Source: Lysinibacillus parviboronicapiens (GTDB taxonomy: Bacteria; Bacillota; Bacilli; Bacillales_A; Planococcaceae). Taken from it: DNA of 64,000 bases. The stretch spans positions 124,001 through 188,000 of the forward strand of contig NZ_PYWI01000002.1 of NCBI RefSeq assembly GCF_003049575.1. The letters run 5' to 3'. Below the pieces are notes generated by a model. That model was not told where the DNA came from. It made no database searches and was given only the letters and a program-made list of their open reading frames with translations. The position numbers were made by a program, and so were the translations under genes. Shown one piece after another: positions 27,276 through 38,634 of the stretch (positions within the stretch are counted from its first letter, which is position 1; each line of letters opens with the position of its first letter).

Positions 27276-28220
27276 TTGAAAAGACAAATCATCGACACAA
27301 TTGCTTCATATGAAACAATCGTTATCCACCGACATGTGCGCCCTGATCCCGATGCATATGGGTCACAAATTGGCTTAAAGGAGTTACTTTTAGCAAATTA
27401 CCCAGAAAAGAAAGTTTATGCAGTTGGTGAGCATGATACATCCTTGTCATTTTTAGCAATGCCAGATCAAGTTGCAGATGATGTATATGCAGATGCACTA
27501 GTCATTGTTACGGATACAGCAAACACTGAACGAGTAGATGACCAACGCTATACGAAAGGTAAAATGGTCATTAAAATTGATCATCATCCAAATGACGATG
27601 CATATGGGGACTTACTGTGGGTTGATACGACAGCAAGTTCATGTAGTGAAATGATTTATGAACTTTTTGAGGAAGGCAAAGAAGTAGCTAACTGGACGCT
27701 ATCTGCTGCAGCGGCAAGATTATTATTTGGTGGAATTGTTGGTGATACTGGTCGTTTCCAATTCCCAAGCACGACCGTGAAAACCTTTAAAATTGCTGGC
27801 GAGCTCATTACATATGATTTTGATCGAAATCAAATCTTCGATGGTATGTATGAAATGGAACGTAAACTATTAAATTTACAAGGCTATATTTATCAGCATT
27901 TCCAAATGGATGATAACGGTGCAGCTTTTGTGAAGCTTACGAAGGAATTGCTTGCTGATAATAATGTTGTGCCATCAGAAGCATCACTTTTAGTAGGTTG
28001 TCTTGGAAGTGTAAAAGGGATTTGTGCATGGGTAGTCTTTATTGAAGAAGGCGATCAAATTCGCGTACGTTTACGTTCAAAAGGGCCTATTATTAATACA
28101 TTGGCCAAGGAATTTAATGGTGGTGGACATCCGCTCGCTTCAGGCGCAACTGCGTATTCATGGGAAGAGGCGGACCGTGTCACAAAACGTTTACAGGAAA
28201 TCTGTCAGGCATATCAATAA
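27276..28220 (+). CDS. nrnA: Bifunctional oligoribonuclease / pAp phosphatase NrnA
   Basis: A 314-aa DHH-DHHA1 phosphoesterase that degrades nano-RNA and dephosphorylates 3'-phosphoadenosine-5'-phosphate. Motifs: VIHRHVRPDPDAYGSQIG, VTDTANTERVDD, IDHHPNDD (DHH), and GGGHPLASGA in DHHA1. The start is taken as TTG at 27276, which follows ggggga; an earlier TTG at 27237 has no ribosome site. It lies directly upstream of dnaE (26 bases). The intervening ytrH-ytrI seen in B. subtilis are absent. Confidence 0.92.
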   Translation: MKRQIIDTIASYETIVIHRHVRPDPDAYGSQIGLKELLLANYPEKKVYAVGEHDTSLSFLAMPDQVADDVYADALVIVTDTANTERVDDQRYTKGKMVIKIDHHPNDDAYGDLLWVDTTASSCSEMIYELFEEGKEVANWTLSAAAARLLFGGIVGDTGRFQFPSTTVKTFKIAGELITYDFDRNQIFDGMYEMERKLLNLQGYIYQHFQMDDNGAAFVKLTKELLADNNVVPSEASLLVGCLGSVKGICAWVVFIEEGDQIRVRLRSKGPIINTLAKEFNGGGHPLASGATAYSWEEADRVTKRLQEICQAYQ

Positions 28221-28246
28221 AAATGGAATGAGAGGAAGGGATTCTT

Positions 28247-31200
28247 TTGACACATGTGTATACACAAATGCATACGAGTGCGGATTTATTGAAAAGTACG
28301 ATTCGACTTGAGCAATTGATCCCTTTTTTACAAGAGCAGAATACACAGGCCTGTGCAATCGTCAATTCGAAATTGTACGGGCTTTTGCCTTTTTGTAAAG
28401 CAATGCAGCAGGCCAATATTCATGCTGTATTAGGGCTAACGGTGAATGTGCAGTGGCAGGAAACTGTCATTCCAGTTGTTTTGTATGCACAAACACAAGA
28501 AGGCTACCAACATCTATTAAAGATTAGTAGTGCCGTTTCGATTAAAGAGAACGAGGTATTACCATGGAAATGGCTTAAAGGCTATTCGGCAGGCTGTCTG
28601 GCAATGCTTCCTACAAGTAGCTCACTAGAGATAGATGAATGGACTAAGGTTGCAAGTGCGCTGCACCATGTCTTTATAGAACGTTTTTATGTAGGTATTG
28701 CAAGACCAGCAGGCATTGTTTCGGCAACGGAAACAGCTATTTCACGATGGTGTGAAGCTGAACATATACAGATTGTCGCCACACATGATAGCTATTTTTT
28801 ACGCCCAGAAGATCATTTTGCCTATGAAGTTGCTAGAGCCATTGATCAAGGAGCAAAGCTCAGTGAAACAATGTTAACAGCCCATTTACAAGGGAATTTT
28901 GCACCAACTAAAGAAGAGATGCTTGCATGGTTTGATGATCGTCCACAATGGCTTGAAACAAGTTCAGTCATGCTCGCTAGTTGTAGAGCGGAAATTCCGA
29001 AAGCGCAAATCCAAATGCCGAAGTATCCTGTACCAGCAGATGACACGGCTGACAACCTTCTTATAAAAGCAGCTTTTTTGGGACTTGCCACACGCTTGCA
29101 ACAAAATGACATACCGACAGCCTATCGCGAACGACTCCATTATGAGTTAGATGTTATCTGTTCAATGGGCTATGCAGATTATTTTTTAATTGTTGCTGAT
29201 TTTATGCGCTTTGCCAAAGAAAATCATATTTTAACTGGTCCGGGGCGGGGGTCATCGGCAAGCTCACTTGTTGCCTATAGCTTATCTATTACCCGTGTTG
29301 ATCCACTTGAATATGGTTTATTATTTGAACGTTTTTTAAATCCTGAACGAGTAACATTACCTGATATAGATATTGATTTTGTTGATAGCAAAAGACAAAC
29401 AGTTATCCAATACGTCGCACAAAAATATGGCAAGGCAAATGTAGCACAAATCATTACCTTTGGAACATTGTCTGCGAAAGCAGTTGCTAGAGATGTAGCG
29501 CGTGTTTTTGGATTTGAGGCAGAGGAACTTGAAAAAATATCAAAAATGATTCCTAATAAGCCAAGGATGACGATACAAAGAGCGGTAGCAGAGTCTCAGA
29601 ATTTTCAAGCTTGGCTAGCTGAAAATGAATACCATCGTCGTTGGTATGAGGTGGCGTTAAAGCTAGAGGGCTTACCGAGAAATTCTTCTACACATGCGGC
29701 TGGAATTGTACTATCACCAACACCATTAGTGAATACTGTACCGATTGAAAATGGCCATGACGATATTTATTTAACGCAATGGCCAATGGGCGATGTTGAA
29801 GCCAGAGGTCTTGTAAAAATGGACTTTTTAGGCTTACGTAATTTGACTATTTTAGAGCAAATACGTTGGTCAATTTATAAAGCGGGCGGGCCTTGGATTG
29901 AATTTGATCTCATTCCAATGCAAGATGAGAAGACGTTACAGCTATTACAAACTGGTGATACGGTAGGAATATTCCAATTAGAATCCGAAGGGATGAAGCA
30001 AGCATTACGTGATATTCATCCTACACATTTTTTGGATATTGTGGCAGTCAATGCACTTTATCGTCCAGGTCCGATGGATTTTATACCAGTCTATGCACGA
30101 CGAAAAGCAGGTAAAGAGCCTGTTATAATGCCACATCCGATACTGGAACCAATTTTGCAAGAGACGTTTGGCGTCATTGTCTACCAGGAGCAGATTATGC
30201 ACATTGCTTCAGTTATGGCTGGATTTACGATGGGGCAGGCTGATTTACTGCGTCGTGCGGTTAGTAAGAAAAAGCGTGAGGTCCTTGAGGAGCAACGTGC
30301 TGCATTTGTCAGTGGAGCTAGTAGGCAAGGGTTTGAAAGCCACATAGCAGAAGAGGTGTATGCGTTAATTGTTCGCTTTGCAGACTATGGTTTTCCAAAA
30401 AGCCATGCGGTGGCCTATAGTATAATCTCTTATCATATGGCCTATTTAAAGGCACATTTCCCACAAAGTTTCTATGCGGCGTTATTATCGAATGCAACAG
30501 GCAATGCCGATAAAATTCAGCAGCTTGTCGCTGAAGCAAAGGAAAAAGGTATTCCGTTTTACCCGCCTTCCTTACAGCGCAGCACAAAGTTTTTTACTGT
30601 CGAAAGTGGGGGCATTCGCTATAGTTTATCGGGCGTTAAAGGGGTGCCGCAACCGTTTTTAGAAAAGCTAGTTGCCTTGCGAAAAACCAATCAAGATGCC
30701 TTTCATAATTTATTTGATTTGGCTGTTGCTTTAAGTGCGCAACATTTTAAACCAAAAGTGATGGAGTCTTTAATTTTTGCAGGAGCACTGGATTATTTAG
30801 GCAAGGATCGTGCAGTGTTGCTGACGACTTTAGAGGCGGCCCTTAAGCAGGCGGAGCTCTTACGCCCAACAGAGGATATCGATATTGAAACAGCTACAGC
30901 TTTTGACTTTGGTAAACCGAAGTATATGGAGGCACATGCAATGTCACAAAAGGAAAAGTTGCAGCATGAAAAAGAAAGTTTGGGCTTTTATATAACAGCA
31001 CATCCAGTCACTGAGGAAAGAGTATCTTGGGGCAATGTGAATGCTACGTGCCGTGAGTTGAAAAATTTGCGTGAAGGTACGTATGTTAAAATGATTGGCA
31101 TGATTGAAGAAGTGAAAAAAATTCGTACAAAAAAAGGTGAGCAAATGGCTTTTGTTCAACTTCAAGATGAATTTGGTACTGTATCCGTAACATTATTCCC

Positions 31201-31330
31201 TCAGGTGTTTCAGTTAGTCGAGGAAATGTTGCTAGAGGACGAACTGCTTTACATTGAAGGGTCACTAGAACTACGTTTTGGCAAGCCACAAGTAAAAGCA
31301 AAACATGCGCAAACGACAAAAAAAATATGA
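28247..31330 (+). CDS. dnaE: DNA polymerase III alpha subunit DnaE
   Basis: A 1027-aa C-family polymerase, the DnaE3-type that in Bacillus extends RNA primers before PolC takes over. Catalytic aspartates sit in LPDIDIDFVD; GPGRGSSASSLVAYSL, RPGPMDFIPVYARRK and YGFPKSHAVAYS are family signatures. A helix-hairpin-helix region and a C-terminal OB fold (MIGMIEEVKKI, DEFGTVSVTLFP) follow. It is shorter than B. subtilis DnaE (about 1115 aa), and the N-terminal PHP domain has lost most of its metal histidines (VYTQMHTSADLL). Start TTG at 28247 after gaggaaggga. Confidence 0.95.
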   Translation: MTHVYTQMHTSADLLKSTIRLEQLIPFLQEQNTQACAIVNSKLYGLLPFCKAMQQANIHAVLGLTVNVQWQETVIPVVLYAQTQEGYQHLLKISSAVSIKENEVLPWKWLKGYSAGCLAMLPTSSSLEIDEWTKVASALHHVFIERFYVGIARPAGIVSATETAISRWCEAEHIQIVATHDSYFLRPEDHFAYEVARAIDQGAKLSETMLTAHLQGNFAPTKEEMLAWFDDRPQWLETSSVMLASCRAEIPKAQIQMPKYPVPADDTADNLLIKAAFLGLATRLQQNDIPTAYRERLHYELDVICSMGYADYFLIVADFMRFAKENHILTGPGRGSSASSLVAYSLSITRVDPLEYGLLFERFLNPERVTLPDIDIDFVDSKRQTVIQYVAQKYGKANVAQIITFGTLSAKAVARDVARVFGFEAEELEKISKMIPNKPRMTIQRAVAESQNFQAWLAENEYHRRWYEVALKLEGLPRNSSTHAAGIVLSPTPLVNTVPIENGHDDIYLTQWPMGDVEARGLVKMDFLGLRNLTILEQIRWSIYKAGGPWIEFDLIPMQDEKTLQLLQTGDTVGIFQLESEGMKQALRDIHPTHFLDIVAVNALYRPGPMDFIPVYARRKAGKEPVIMPHPILEPILQETFGVIVYQEQIMHIASVMAGFTMGQADLLRRAVSKKKREVLEEQRAAFVSGASRQGFESHIAEEVYALIVRFADYGFPKSHAVAYSIISYHMAYLKAHFPQSFYAALLSNATGNADKIQQLVAEAKEKGIPFYPPSLQRSTKFFTVESGGIRYSLSGVKGVPQPFLEKLVALRKTNQDAFHNLFDLAVALSAQHFKPKVMESLIFAGALDYLGKDRAVLLTTLEAALKQAELLRPTEDIDIETATAFDFGKPKYMEAHAMSQKEKLQHEKESLGFYITAHPVTEERVSWGNVNATCRELKNLREGTYVKMIGMIEEVKKIRTKKGEQMAFVQLQDEFGTVSVTLFPQVFQLVEEMLLEDELLYIEGSLELRFGKPQVKAKHAQTTKKI

Positions 31331-31348
31331 AATTAAACAAGATTTTAG

Positions 31349-31380
31349 AAACTGCATAACTTTTATGCAGTTTTTTCTTT
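31349..31380 (+). terminator. Terminator of dnaE
   Basis: The stem aaactgcata/tatgcagttt (31349-31358, 31364-31373) runs into a T-run. Confidence 0.85.
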
Positions 31381-31418
31381 ACTTTTAAACAGTTATTTTG
31401 TAAGCTAGAGTCAACGTT

Positions 31419-31441
31419 AAAAAGTGGTCAGACCACTTTTT
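31419..31441. promoter_or_regulatory. FadR/GntR-type operator-like palindrome
   Basis: A perfect 23-bp palindrome, aaaaagtggtc-a-gaccacttttt, lies 18 bases before the start codon of a FadR-type regulator gene. The core TGGTCAGACCA has the dyad expected for this family. One unpaired centre base leaves no room for a hairpin loop, favouring a protein site over a terminator. Confidence 0.6.
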
Positions 31442-31459
31442 TGATAGGGGAGTTATCAT

Positions 31460-32092
31460 ATGGATAAACAAACCGAACAGAAGAAAGTGTTTTTAGAAAT
31501 CGTTCAGCAACTGCGTCAGCTTATTCGCTTGGAGAAAATTCAAGCTGGAGAGAAGCTACCTTCTGAACGAGTCCTATCAGAGCGTCTAGGTGTCGGTCGT
31601 TCCTCTGTGAGAGAGGCCCTTCGAAGTTTAGAATTGTTGGGACTTATAGAAACGAGACACGGTGGAGGGACTTTTCTTGCCGCAACACATAAGCATCAGC
31701 TCGTAGAAGTCTTGTCGATGTTTATATTAGAAGATGAAAAATCAAAAAAAGATGTCGAATATACGCGACAAATTCATGAAAAGGAAGCTATCCGCGTAAT
31801 AAGTTGTACAGAGATTCTGCGAACACTACCCGTGTGGGACAGTTTTTTTGTGAAACTAGAAATAGAAGGGGCGGTAAATTGTCGGGATGTTTTACGAGAG
31901 GTATTAATTACGACAGGCAATCGCCTTGCGCTAAAAATCTGGTTTCAATTGGCAGCTTATGACGGTGACCGTTTAAATCGAAACTCAACAGATGAAGAAA
32001 AAATAATCATTCAAACAATGTTGAAATCGATGCAGCTTGGCTATGAGAAAGAGGCATTACAAGCTTACGAGCAGTGGATGGGTACTGTATAA
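31460..32092 (+). CDS. FadR-type GntR-family transcriptional regulator
   Basis: A 210-aa regulator. The N-terminal winged helix (about 8-78) carries the GntR signature GEKLPSERVLSERLGVGRSSVREALRSLELLGLIE. The helical C-terminal part (about 95-210) is shorter than in a full FCD domain and lacks an obvious His-rich metal site. It lies 30 bases upstream of accD, and a FadR-like palindrome overlaps its 5' region. Autoregulation and control of accDA are inferred from this; the effector (acyl-CoA or another ligand) is unknown. Confidence 0.85.
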   Translation: MDKQTEQKKVFLEIVQQLRQLIRLEKIQAGEKLPSERVLSERLGVGRSSVREALRSLELLGLIETRHGGGTFLAATHKHQLVEVLSMFILEDEKSKKDVEYTRQIHEKEAIRVISCTEILRTLPVWDSFFVKLEIEGAVNCRDVLREVLITTGNRLALKIWFQLAAYDGDRLNRNSTDEEKIIIQTMLKSMQLGYEKEALQAYEQWMGTV

Positions 32093-32122
32093 AGCATTTA
32101 GACAACAAAGGGGGAGTCAGAC

Positions 32123-32980
32123 ATGGCAATACGCAATTTATTTAGTGGCAACCGAAAAAAGAAGCAGGATGGGCAGGAAAAGGCATTTCCAGAAGGACTC
32201 ATGACAAAATGTCCTGAATGCCGTCATATCCAACTGACGAAAGAATTAGAAAAGCATCACAAAGTATGTACAAAATGTGGGCATCATTTTAAAATGACCG
32301 CACAGGAGCGTGTAACGTACTTCTTAGACGAAGGTTCATTTGTGTCTATGGACGACCATTTACAAACGAGTAATCCACTTGGTTTCCCAGCCTATGTAGA
32401 GAAAATTACTGCCGATCAACAAAAAACCGGTTTAAATGAGGCTGTATTAACGGGTCTAGGTACACTTGACGGTGAAGAAATTGTTGTAGCGATTATGGAT
32501 TCTCATTTCCGTATGGGTTCAATGGGTTCAGTAGTGGGTGAAAAGATTACACGTGCTGTTGAAAAAGCAACAGAATTACGTTTACCATTTATTATTTTTA
32601 CAGCAAGTGGCGGTGCACGTATGCAAGAAGGTGTTCTATCGTTAATGCAAATGGCAAAAACGAGTGTAGCATTAAAGCGCCATAGTGAACACGGTCTACT
32701 ATTTATTTCAATTTTAACGCATCCAACAACGGGCGGCGTTTCTGCAAGTTTTGCCTCTGTTGGTGATATTAATATTGCTGAACCACAAGCACTGATTGGC
32801 TTTGCTGGTCGACGAGTAATTGAAGAAACAGTTAGAGAAAAGCTCCCAAGCGATTTCCAAACGGCAGAATTTTTATTAGAACACGGCCAGCTTGATGCAA
32901 TTTTCCATCGTAAGGATTTACGTAACCAAGTAGCAGTGCTTGTAAAAATGCATACGAAGGGTGGCGTGCAACATGTCTAA
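32123..32980 (+). CDS. accD: Acetyl-CoA carboxylase carboxyltransferase beta subunit
   Basis: A 285-aa subunit that, with AccA, moves the carboxyl group from biotin to acetyl-CoA to make malonyl-CoA. The N-terminal zinc ribbon has CPEC (32-ish) and CTKCGHHF; the crotonase-type core has [12 protein letters not shown] and [11 protein letters not shown] ggggga ribosome site precedes the ATG. Its 3' end overlaps the accA start by 8 bases, giving coupled, equimolar synthesis. Confidence 0.97.
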   Translation: MAIRNLFSGNRKKKQDGQEKAFPEGLMTKCPECRHIQLTKELEKHHKVCTKCGHHFKMTAQERVTYFLDEGSFVSMDDHLQTSNPLGFPAYVEKITADQQKTGLNEAVLTGLGTLDGEEIVVAIMDSHFRMGSMGSVVGEKITRAVEKATELRLPFIIFTASGGARMQEGVLSLMQMAKTSVALKRHSEHGLLFISILTHPTTGGVSASFASVGDINIAEPQALIGFAGRRVIEETVREKLPSDFQTAEFLLEHGQLDAIFHRKDLRNQVAVLVKMHTKGGVQHV

Positions 32981-33929
32981 AACATTAGCTTTTGAAGAAC
33001 CAGTTGTACAATTACGAGAAAAAATAGATGAACTTAAGACAATTGCTGCCGAAGCAGATGTAGATATGACAGGCGAAATTGAAAAGTTAGAAACGCGTTT
33101 AACACAGTTAGAACAATCTATTTATGCAAATATGAAACCATGGGATCGTGTACAAGTCGCACGTCATCCAGAGCGTCCAACAACGCTTCAATATATTGAA
33201 GCAATGTGTGAAAATTTTATTGAACTACATGGAGATCGTACATTTGGAGACGATGCGGCAATTCTTGGAGGCGTTGCTCTTTTCGAAGGACAGCCAGTAA
33301 CGATTATCGGACATCAACGTGGAAAGTCTACAAAAGAGAATATCCGTCGTAATTTTGGTATGCCTCATCCAGAAGGATACCGAAAAGCATTGCGATTAAT
33401 GAAACAGGCAGAGAAGTTCAATCGTCCAATTATTTGTTTTATTGATACGAAAGGTGCTTACCCAGGTAAGGCGGCTGAAGAGCGGGGGCAAAGTGAAGCG
33501 ATTGCTCGCAATCTAGTGGAAATGGCAGGTCTATCAGTGCCAGTTATTAGCATTGTTATTGGAGAAGGCGGAAGCGGGGGTGCACTTGCATTGGGTGTAG
33601 CAAACCGTGTCTTTATGCTTGAAAACTCAACATATTCGGTAATCTCCCCTGAAGGTGCTGCATCTATTTTATGGCGTGATGGTAGTCTTGCGAAGCAAGC
33701 CGCTGAAGCAATGCGAATTACAGCACCTGATTTAAAAGAACTTGGTGTTATTGATGGTATTGTTCCAGAAGTAACCGGTGGCGCGCATCGCAATGTGGCC
33801 AAACAAGCACTCTATTTAAAAGAATGCATAAGTGATACATTAAAGGCTTTAAATTCTTTGAACGGTGAGCAATTGATTGAAGACCGTTACGAGAAGTTTA
33901 AAAAAATCGGGCAATATACTGAAGTATAA
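32973..33929 (+). CDS. accA: Acetyl-CoA carboxylase carboxyltransferase alpha subunit
   Basis: A 318-aa partner of AccD. Motifs: [48 protein letters not shown] and [17 protein letters not shown]. The ATG at 32973 overlaps accD and follows gaagggtgg; a start four codons earlier is poorer. Last gene of the regulator-accD-accA group. I see no strong terminator before pfkA. Confidence 0.97.
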   Translation: MSKTLAFEEPVVQLREKIDELKTIAAEADVDMTGEIEKLETRLTQLEQSIYANMKPWDRVQVARHPERPTTLQYIEAMCENFIELHGDRTFGDDAAILGGVALFEGQPVTIIGHQRGKSTKENIRRNFGMPHPEGYRKALRLMKQAEKFNRPIICFIDTKGAYPGKAAEERGQSEAIARNLVEMAGLSVPVISIVIGEGGSGGALALGVANRVFMLENSTYSVISPEGAASILWRDGSLAKQAAEAMRITAPDLKELGVIDGIVPEVTGGAHRNVAKQALYLKECISDTLKALNSLNGEQLIEDRYEKFKKIGQYTEV

Positions 33930-34021
33930 TCTCGTTTAGAGTCGAGGTGATGAGGGTATAAAATAAGTACAATAATACATAGGTATTATTGGAAAAATGG
34001 TATATTTTAGATTTTTTTTGA

Positions 34022-35119
<1,098 letters not shown>

Positions 35120-35145
35120 TTTAGCAAAAACGGAGTGGGCAGATA

Positions 35146-36906
35146 ATGAGAAAAACAAAAATTGTATGTACAATTGGACCGGCAAGTGAATCACCAGAAA
35201 CTTTAGAAAAATTGATTGAGGCAGGTATGAACGTAGCCCGTTTAAATTTTTCGCACGGCACACACGAAGAACATGAAGTGCGCATTAATTTAATCCGAGA
35301 AGTAGCGGAGAAGTTAGGTAAACCTGTCGGTATTTTACTTGATACAAAAGGGCCTGAAATTCGTACGCATAACATGCAAAATGGCGAGCTACATCTGACA
35401 ACAGGTCAAGTTATTGATATTTCAATGACTGAAGTAGAAGGAACAGAAGCAAGTTTCTCTGTCACTTATAATCGATTAATTGAAGATGTTGAACAAAACT
35501 CTATTATTTTATTAGATGATGGATTAATCCAATTACGTGTATTAGCTACTGACACAGAAAAAGGCCTGATTCACACGATTGTGGAAAATGCCGGTGTCTT
35601 AAAAAATAAAAAAGGTGTTAATGTACCTGGAGTTTCTGTACAGCTTCCTGGCATTACTGAAAAAGATGCCCAAGATATTTTATTCGGCATAAAGCAAGGT
35701 GTCGATTTCATTGCGGCTTCATTCGTACGACGAGCAAAGGATGTGTTAGAAATCCGAGAGTTGCTTGAGCAAAACGGTGGTAGTCATATTCAAATTATCC
35801 CGAAAATCGAAAACCAAGAAGGTGTCGACAATATCGACGAAATCATCTTAGTATCCGACGGGTTAATGGTAGCACGTGGAGACCTTGGCGTGGAAATTCC
35901 TGCTGAAGAGGTACCTCTTGTACAAAAGAAATTAATTTTAAAATGTAACCAAGTTGGTAAACCCGTAATTACAGCAACACAAATGTTAGACTCGATGCAA
36001 CGTAACCCTCGTCCAACACGTGCAGAGGCAAGTGACGTGGCAAACGCCATTATCGATGGAACAGACGCCATTATGCTTTCAGGGGAAACTGCTGCTGGGC
36101 TTTATCCAGTTGAATCTGTACAAACAATGAATAAAATTGCAGAACGTACAGAACATTCATTGGATTATAAGGCAATCGTCTCTACAAGAAGTCGTGAAAA
36201 AGAAGCAAATATGACAGAAGCGATTTCACAGGCAGTTGCTTATACTTCGATTAACTTAGGCGTTAAAGCCGTACTTGCACCAACAGAAAGTGGTAACACC
36301 GCTCGCATGATTGCAAAATATCGACCAGGTGTGCCAATCGTTGCAGTAACAGGTTCTGCTAATACTGCACATACATTAACACTTGTTTGGGGTGTAAATC
36401 CAGTTGTATGTCAACGTGTTACAACGACAGACGAAATTTTAGAGCTTGCTGTTGACGAAAGCTTAAAGCATGGTTATGTAACGCATGGTGATGCAGTTGT
36501 TATTACAGCTGGTGTACCAGTGGGCGAAGCAGGTACAACAAACTTAATGAAAGTTCACATTATAGGAGATTTACTTGCTCGTGGACAAGGTATTGGCAAA
36601 GCTTCAGTCATTGGTAAAACAGTTGTTGCAAAAAATGCAGCAGAAGCACTTGCTTATGATACTGAAGGTTGTATTTTAGTGACAGTTGGTACGGATCGTG
36701 ATATGATGCCAGCGCTTGAAAATTGCAGTGGTCTTATTACGGAGGAAGGTGGACTTACAAGTCATGCAGCTGTTGTTGGGCTCAGCCTTGGAATTCCAGT
36801 CATTGTTGGTGTTAAAGAAGCAACAACATTAATTCGTCACGGTCAAGAAATAACAATGGACGCTGAAACAGGTGTCATTTATAAAGGGCATGCGAGTGTT
36901 CTTTAA
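35146..36906 (+). CDS. pyk: Pyruvate kinase with C-terminal PEP-utiliser-like domain
   Basis: A 586-aa enzyme making pyruvate and ATP from PEP and [38 protein letters not shown] and the core helices define the barrel and allosteric parts (1-475). Residues about 480-586 form the extra C-terminal sequence typical of Bacillus pyruvate kinases, related to the phosphohistidine domain of PEP synthases ([21 protein letters not shown]). Second gene of pfkA-pyk, followed by a strong terminator. Confidence 0.97.
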   Translation: MRKTKIVCTIGPASESPETLEKLIEAGMNVARLNFSHGTHEEHEVRINLIREVAEKLGKPVGILLDTKGPEIRTHNMQNGELHLTTGQVIDISMTEVEGTEASFSVTYNRLIEDVEQNSIILLDDGLIQLRVLATDTEKGLIHTIVENAGVLKNKKGVNVPGVSVQLPGITEKDAQDILFGIKQGVDFIAASFVRRAKDVLEIRELLEQNGGSHIQIIPKIENQEGVDNIDEIILVSDGLMVARGDLGVEIPAEEVPLVQKKLILKCNQVGKPVITATQMLDSMQRNPRPTRAEASDVANAIIDGTDAIMLSGETAAGLYPVESVQTMNKIAERTEHSLDYKAIVSTRSREKEANMTEAISQAVAYTSINLGVKAVLAPTESGNTARMIAKYRPGVPIVAVTGSANTAHTLTLVWGVNPVVCQRVTTTDEILELAVDESLKHGYVTHGDAVVITAGVPVGEAGTTNLMKVHIIGDLLARGQGIGKASVIGKTVVAKNAAEALAYDTEGCILVTVGTDRDMMPALENCSGLITEEGGLTSHAAVVGLSLGIPVIVGVKEATTLIRHGQEITMDAETGVIYKGHASVL

Positions 36907-36915
36907 TAGCTAATG

Positions 36916-36954
36916 AAAAAGCTCTAATACATAAAACTGTATTAGAGCTTTTTT
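36916..36954 (+). terminator. Terminator of pfkA-pyk
   Basis: The 15-bp stem aaaaagctctaatac/gtattagagcttttt is followed by a T-run. Confidence 0.9.
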
Positions 36955-37131
36955 GTTTAAAGATAAATAGTACGGGGTAAATATTAGTTACACCTATTGC
37001 TATTGTTCGAATAAAGTTACACACTAGCTAGAGCTTTTTCTTATAATTTAGGCTCTTTGTTTTTTATATGAAACTAATTGGGCTATAATAACGTATAAAA
37101 GGTATAGCTTTTCAATAGGAAGGGGAAAAAT

Positions 37132-37521
37132 ATGCGAAAATTTTTTCTTGGTTTCATTGTGTATGCATTAGCCGAATTGGCGTTATTAATAGCAGTTGGT
37201 CAAAAAATAGGTGTATTGAGTACTTTATTGCTCATCATGGCGACGAGTGTTATAGGTATTTATGTAGCAAAAAATAAAGGTATGAATTCTGTACAAAAAG
37301 TAAAAAATACGATAGCTAAGGGTGAAGCACCCGGACCTGCTTTGATTGATGCATTACTGAATTTTAGCGGTGCTGTGCTGTTAGCCTTACCTGGTTTTTT
37401 AACTGATATTATAGGGTTATTACTACTCATGCCCATCTCAAGAAAGTTGTTCCAGCCAATTGCATTTTATTGGATTCGAAAAAAAATGAAAAAAGGTCAA
37501 TTTATCATCGTTCAAAGATAG
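37132..37521 (+). CDS. fxsA: FxsA-family membrane protein
   Basis: A 129-aa protein with TM segments near residues 5-22, 27-45 and 78-100, ending in a basic tail (RKKMKKGQF). ALPGFLTDIIGLLLLMP is the family signature. In E. coli FxsA affects exclusion of phage T7; the role in Firmicutes is unknown. AGGAAGGGG precedes the ATG. Its 3' end overlaps the convergent ytvI gene by 17 bases. Confidence 0.88.
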   Translation: MRKFFLGFIVYALAELALLIAVGQKIGVLSTLLLIMATSVIGIYVAKNKGMNSVQKVKNTIAKGEAPGPALIDALLNFSGAVLLALPGFLTDIIGLLLLMPISRKLFQPIAFYWIRKKMKKGQFIIVQR

Positions 37522-38470
37522 ATTTTTCTTTAAGTTTAACGGCCAAAAATAAAAATATGGGGCTGAGTAAAATCCCGTAAAAACCAAATAATAAAATAGA
37601 TGCAGCACTGATGAAAAAAGTGTGAAAAGTACGCAATTGTAATGTATTAGACCACAGCATAGAATCAGCTAACTGCCTTGTTAATTGGACAAATAAATAC
37701 AAAAGTAAAATAGCAACGCATAAAAAAGTATTGCCATTGAAATAAAAGTAAATACTCATGGGAATGAGAAAGACTCCGATACCGAAGAATGGAAGTACAT
37801 CTGCGAATGCAACGATAAATGCTTTAATAATGGCTTGTTCGAATTGAAAAATCATAAAGCCTGCACACAGGATGAAGAGTGTAATGGTGAATAACTGAAA
37901 TTCTACAAATATAAAGTAATGAAAGAGTTGCATAATTTTTGAAAAATGCGATCGCCATTCGTTGCGAAATTTCTTAGGCACATATTGAAAAAACCAATAA
38001 CGGGATTTACGTGTTTCTAGTAGCGCAAAATAGTACGCGACAAGGAAAATAAACACTTCAATGACGTGCTTCATGAATAATTGTAATAGGTTTGCTGTGT
38101 AAACGAGGATAGAATCAAAAATTGACAACGATTTTTCTTGTAAGACTTGTATAAACATGGACTCGTATTCAGTGAATAATTGGAAATTTTGCAGTGTATC
38201 TCTTATTTCAGGGAAGATCAGAATGATGCTGTTAATGGATATAATGATGAGGAGAAAAATACAAGTTAGTATAAGTATTTCTACCAATATTGCTGCGAGC
38301 CAATATGGGATTTTACAATAAGCATTGAGAAATTTTATAATAGGATACGTAGAAAAAGATAAAAATATTGCAAGGGATACAGGTAATACGAACCAAAGAA
38401 TTAACAGATAAAAAATAAATAGTAGAACATTTATGGTTCTTTCGTATGAAAAATACTTAATATTCCTCAT
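37505..38470 (-). CDS. ytvI: AI-2E/PerM-family transporter (YtvI-like)
   Basis: A 321-aa membrane protein with about seven or eight hydrophobic segments and the family pattern of a central soluble stretch (about 90-160) and C-terminal ADVLPFFGIGVFLIP. The family includes exporters and Na/Li-H antiporters; the substrate here is unknown. In B. subtilis ytvI is a sporulation-associated gene between fxsA and citZ, matching this place. The ATG at 38470 follows GGGGTGAAA; a frame 17 codons longer has no ribosome site. Confidence 0.82.
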   Translation of the reverse strand: MRNIKYFSYERTINVLLFIFYLLILWFVLPVSLAIFLSFSTYPIIKFLNAYCKIPYWLAAILVEILILTCIFLLIIISINSIILIFPEIRDTLQNFQLFTEYESMFIQVLQEKSLSIFDSILVYTANLLQLFMKHVIEVFIFLVAYYFALLETRKSRYWFFQYVPKKFRNEWRSHFSKIMQLFHYFIFVEFQLFTITLFILCAGFMIFQFEQAIIKAFIVAFADVLPFFGIGVFLIPMSIYFYFNGNTFLCVAILLLYLFVQLTRQLADSMLWSNTLQLRTFHTFFISAASILLFGFYGILLSPIFLFLAVKLKEKSIFER

Positions 38471-38586
38471 TTTTACAATTTCACCCCGATTCAAATAAAA
38501 AAATAATGTCAAAAAATACAAAAAAATCTCTTTGGAACGTCTTTATAGTCGCTCGGGCGGCATTTTCTTAATTTGAAGGTTTTTCA

Positions 38587-38615
38587 TTCACAAAGCTGTC
38601 AAAAATGATTATAAT
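38587..38615 (+). promoter_or_regulatory. Sigma-A promoter of citZ
   Basis: TTCACA (38587-38592), 17 bases, TATAAT (38610-38615). This is near consensus. Confidence 0.75.
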
Positions 38616-38620
38616 AGCAA

Positions 38621-38634
38621 TGTAAGCGATTTAC
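38621..38634. promoter_or_regulatory. Candidate CcpA (cre) site at the citZ transcription start
   Basis: Read on the minus strand, GTAAATCGCTTACA matches 12 of 14 positions of TGWAANCGNTNWCA. It covers the predicted +1 of citZ, where CcpA would block initiation. CcpA control of citZ is known in B. subtilis. Confidence 0.45.

Noticed and set aside
31419-31441. Reading the palindrome before the FadR-type gene as the dnaE terminator
   Set aside because: A better terminator lies at 31349-31380, and a one-base centre cannot form a hairpin loop without losing core pairs.
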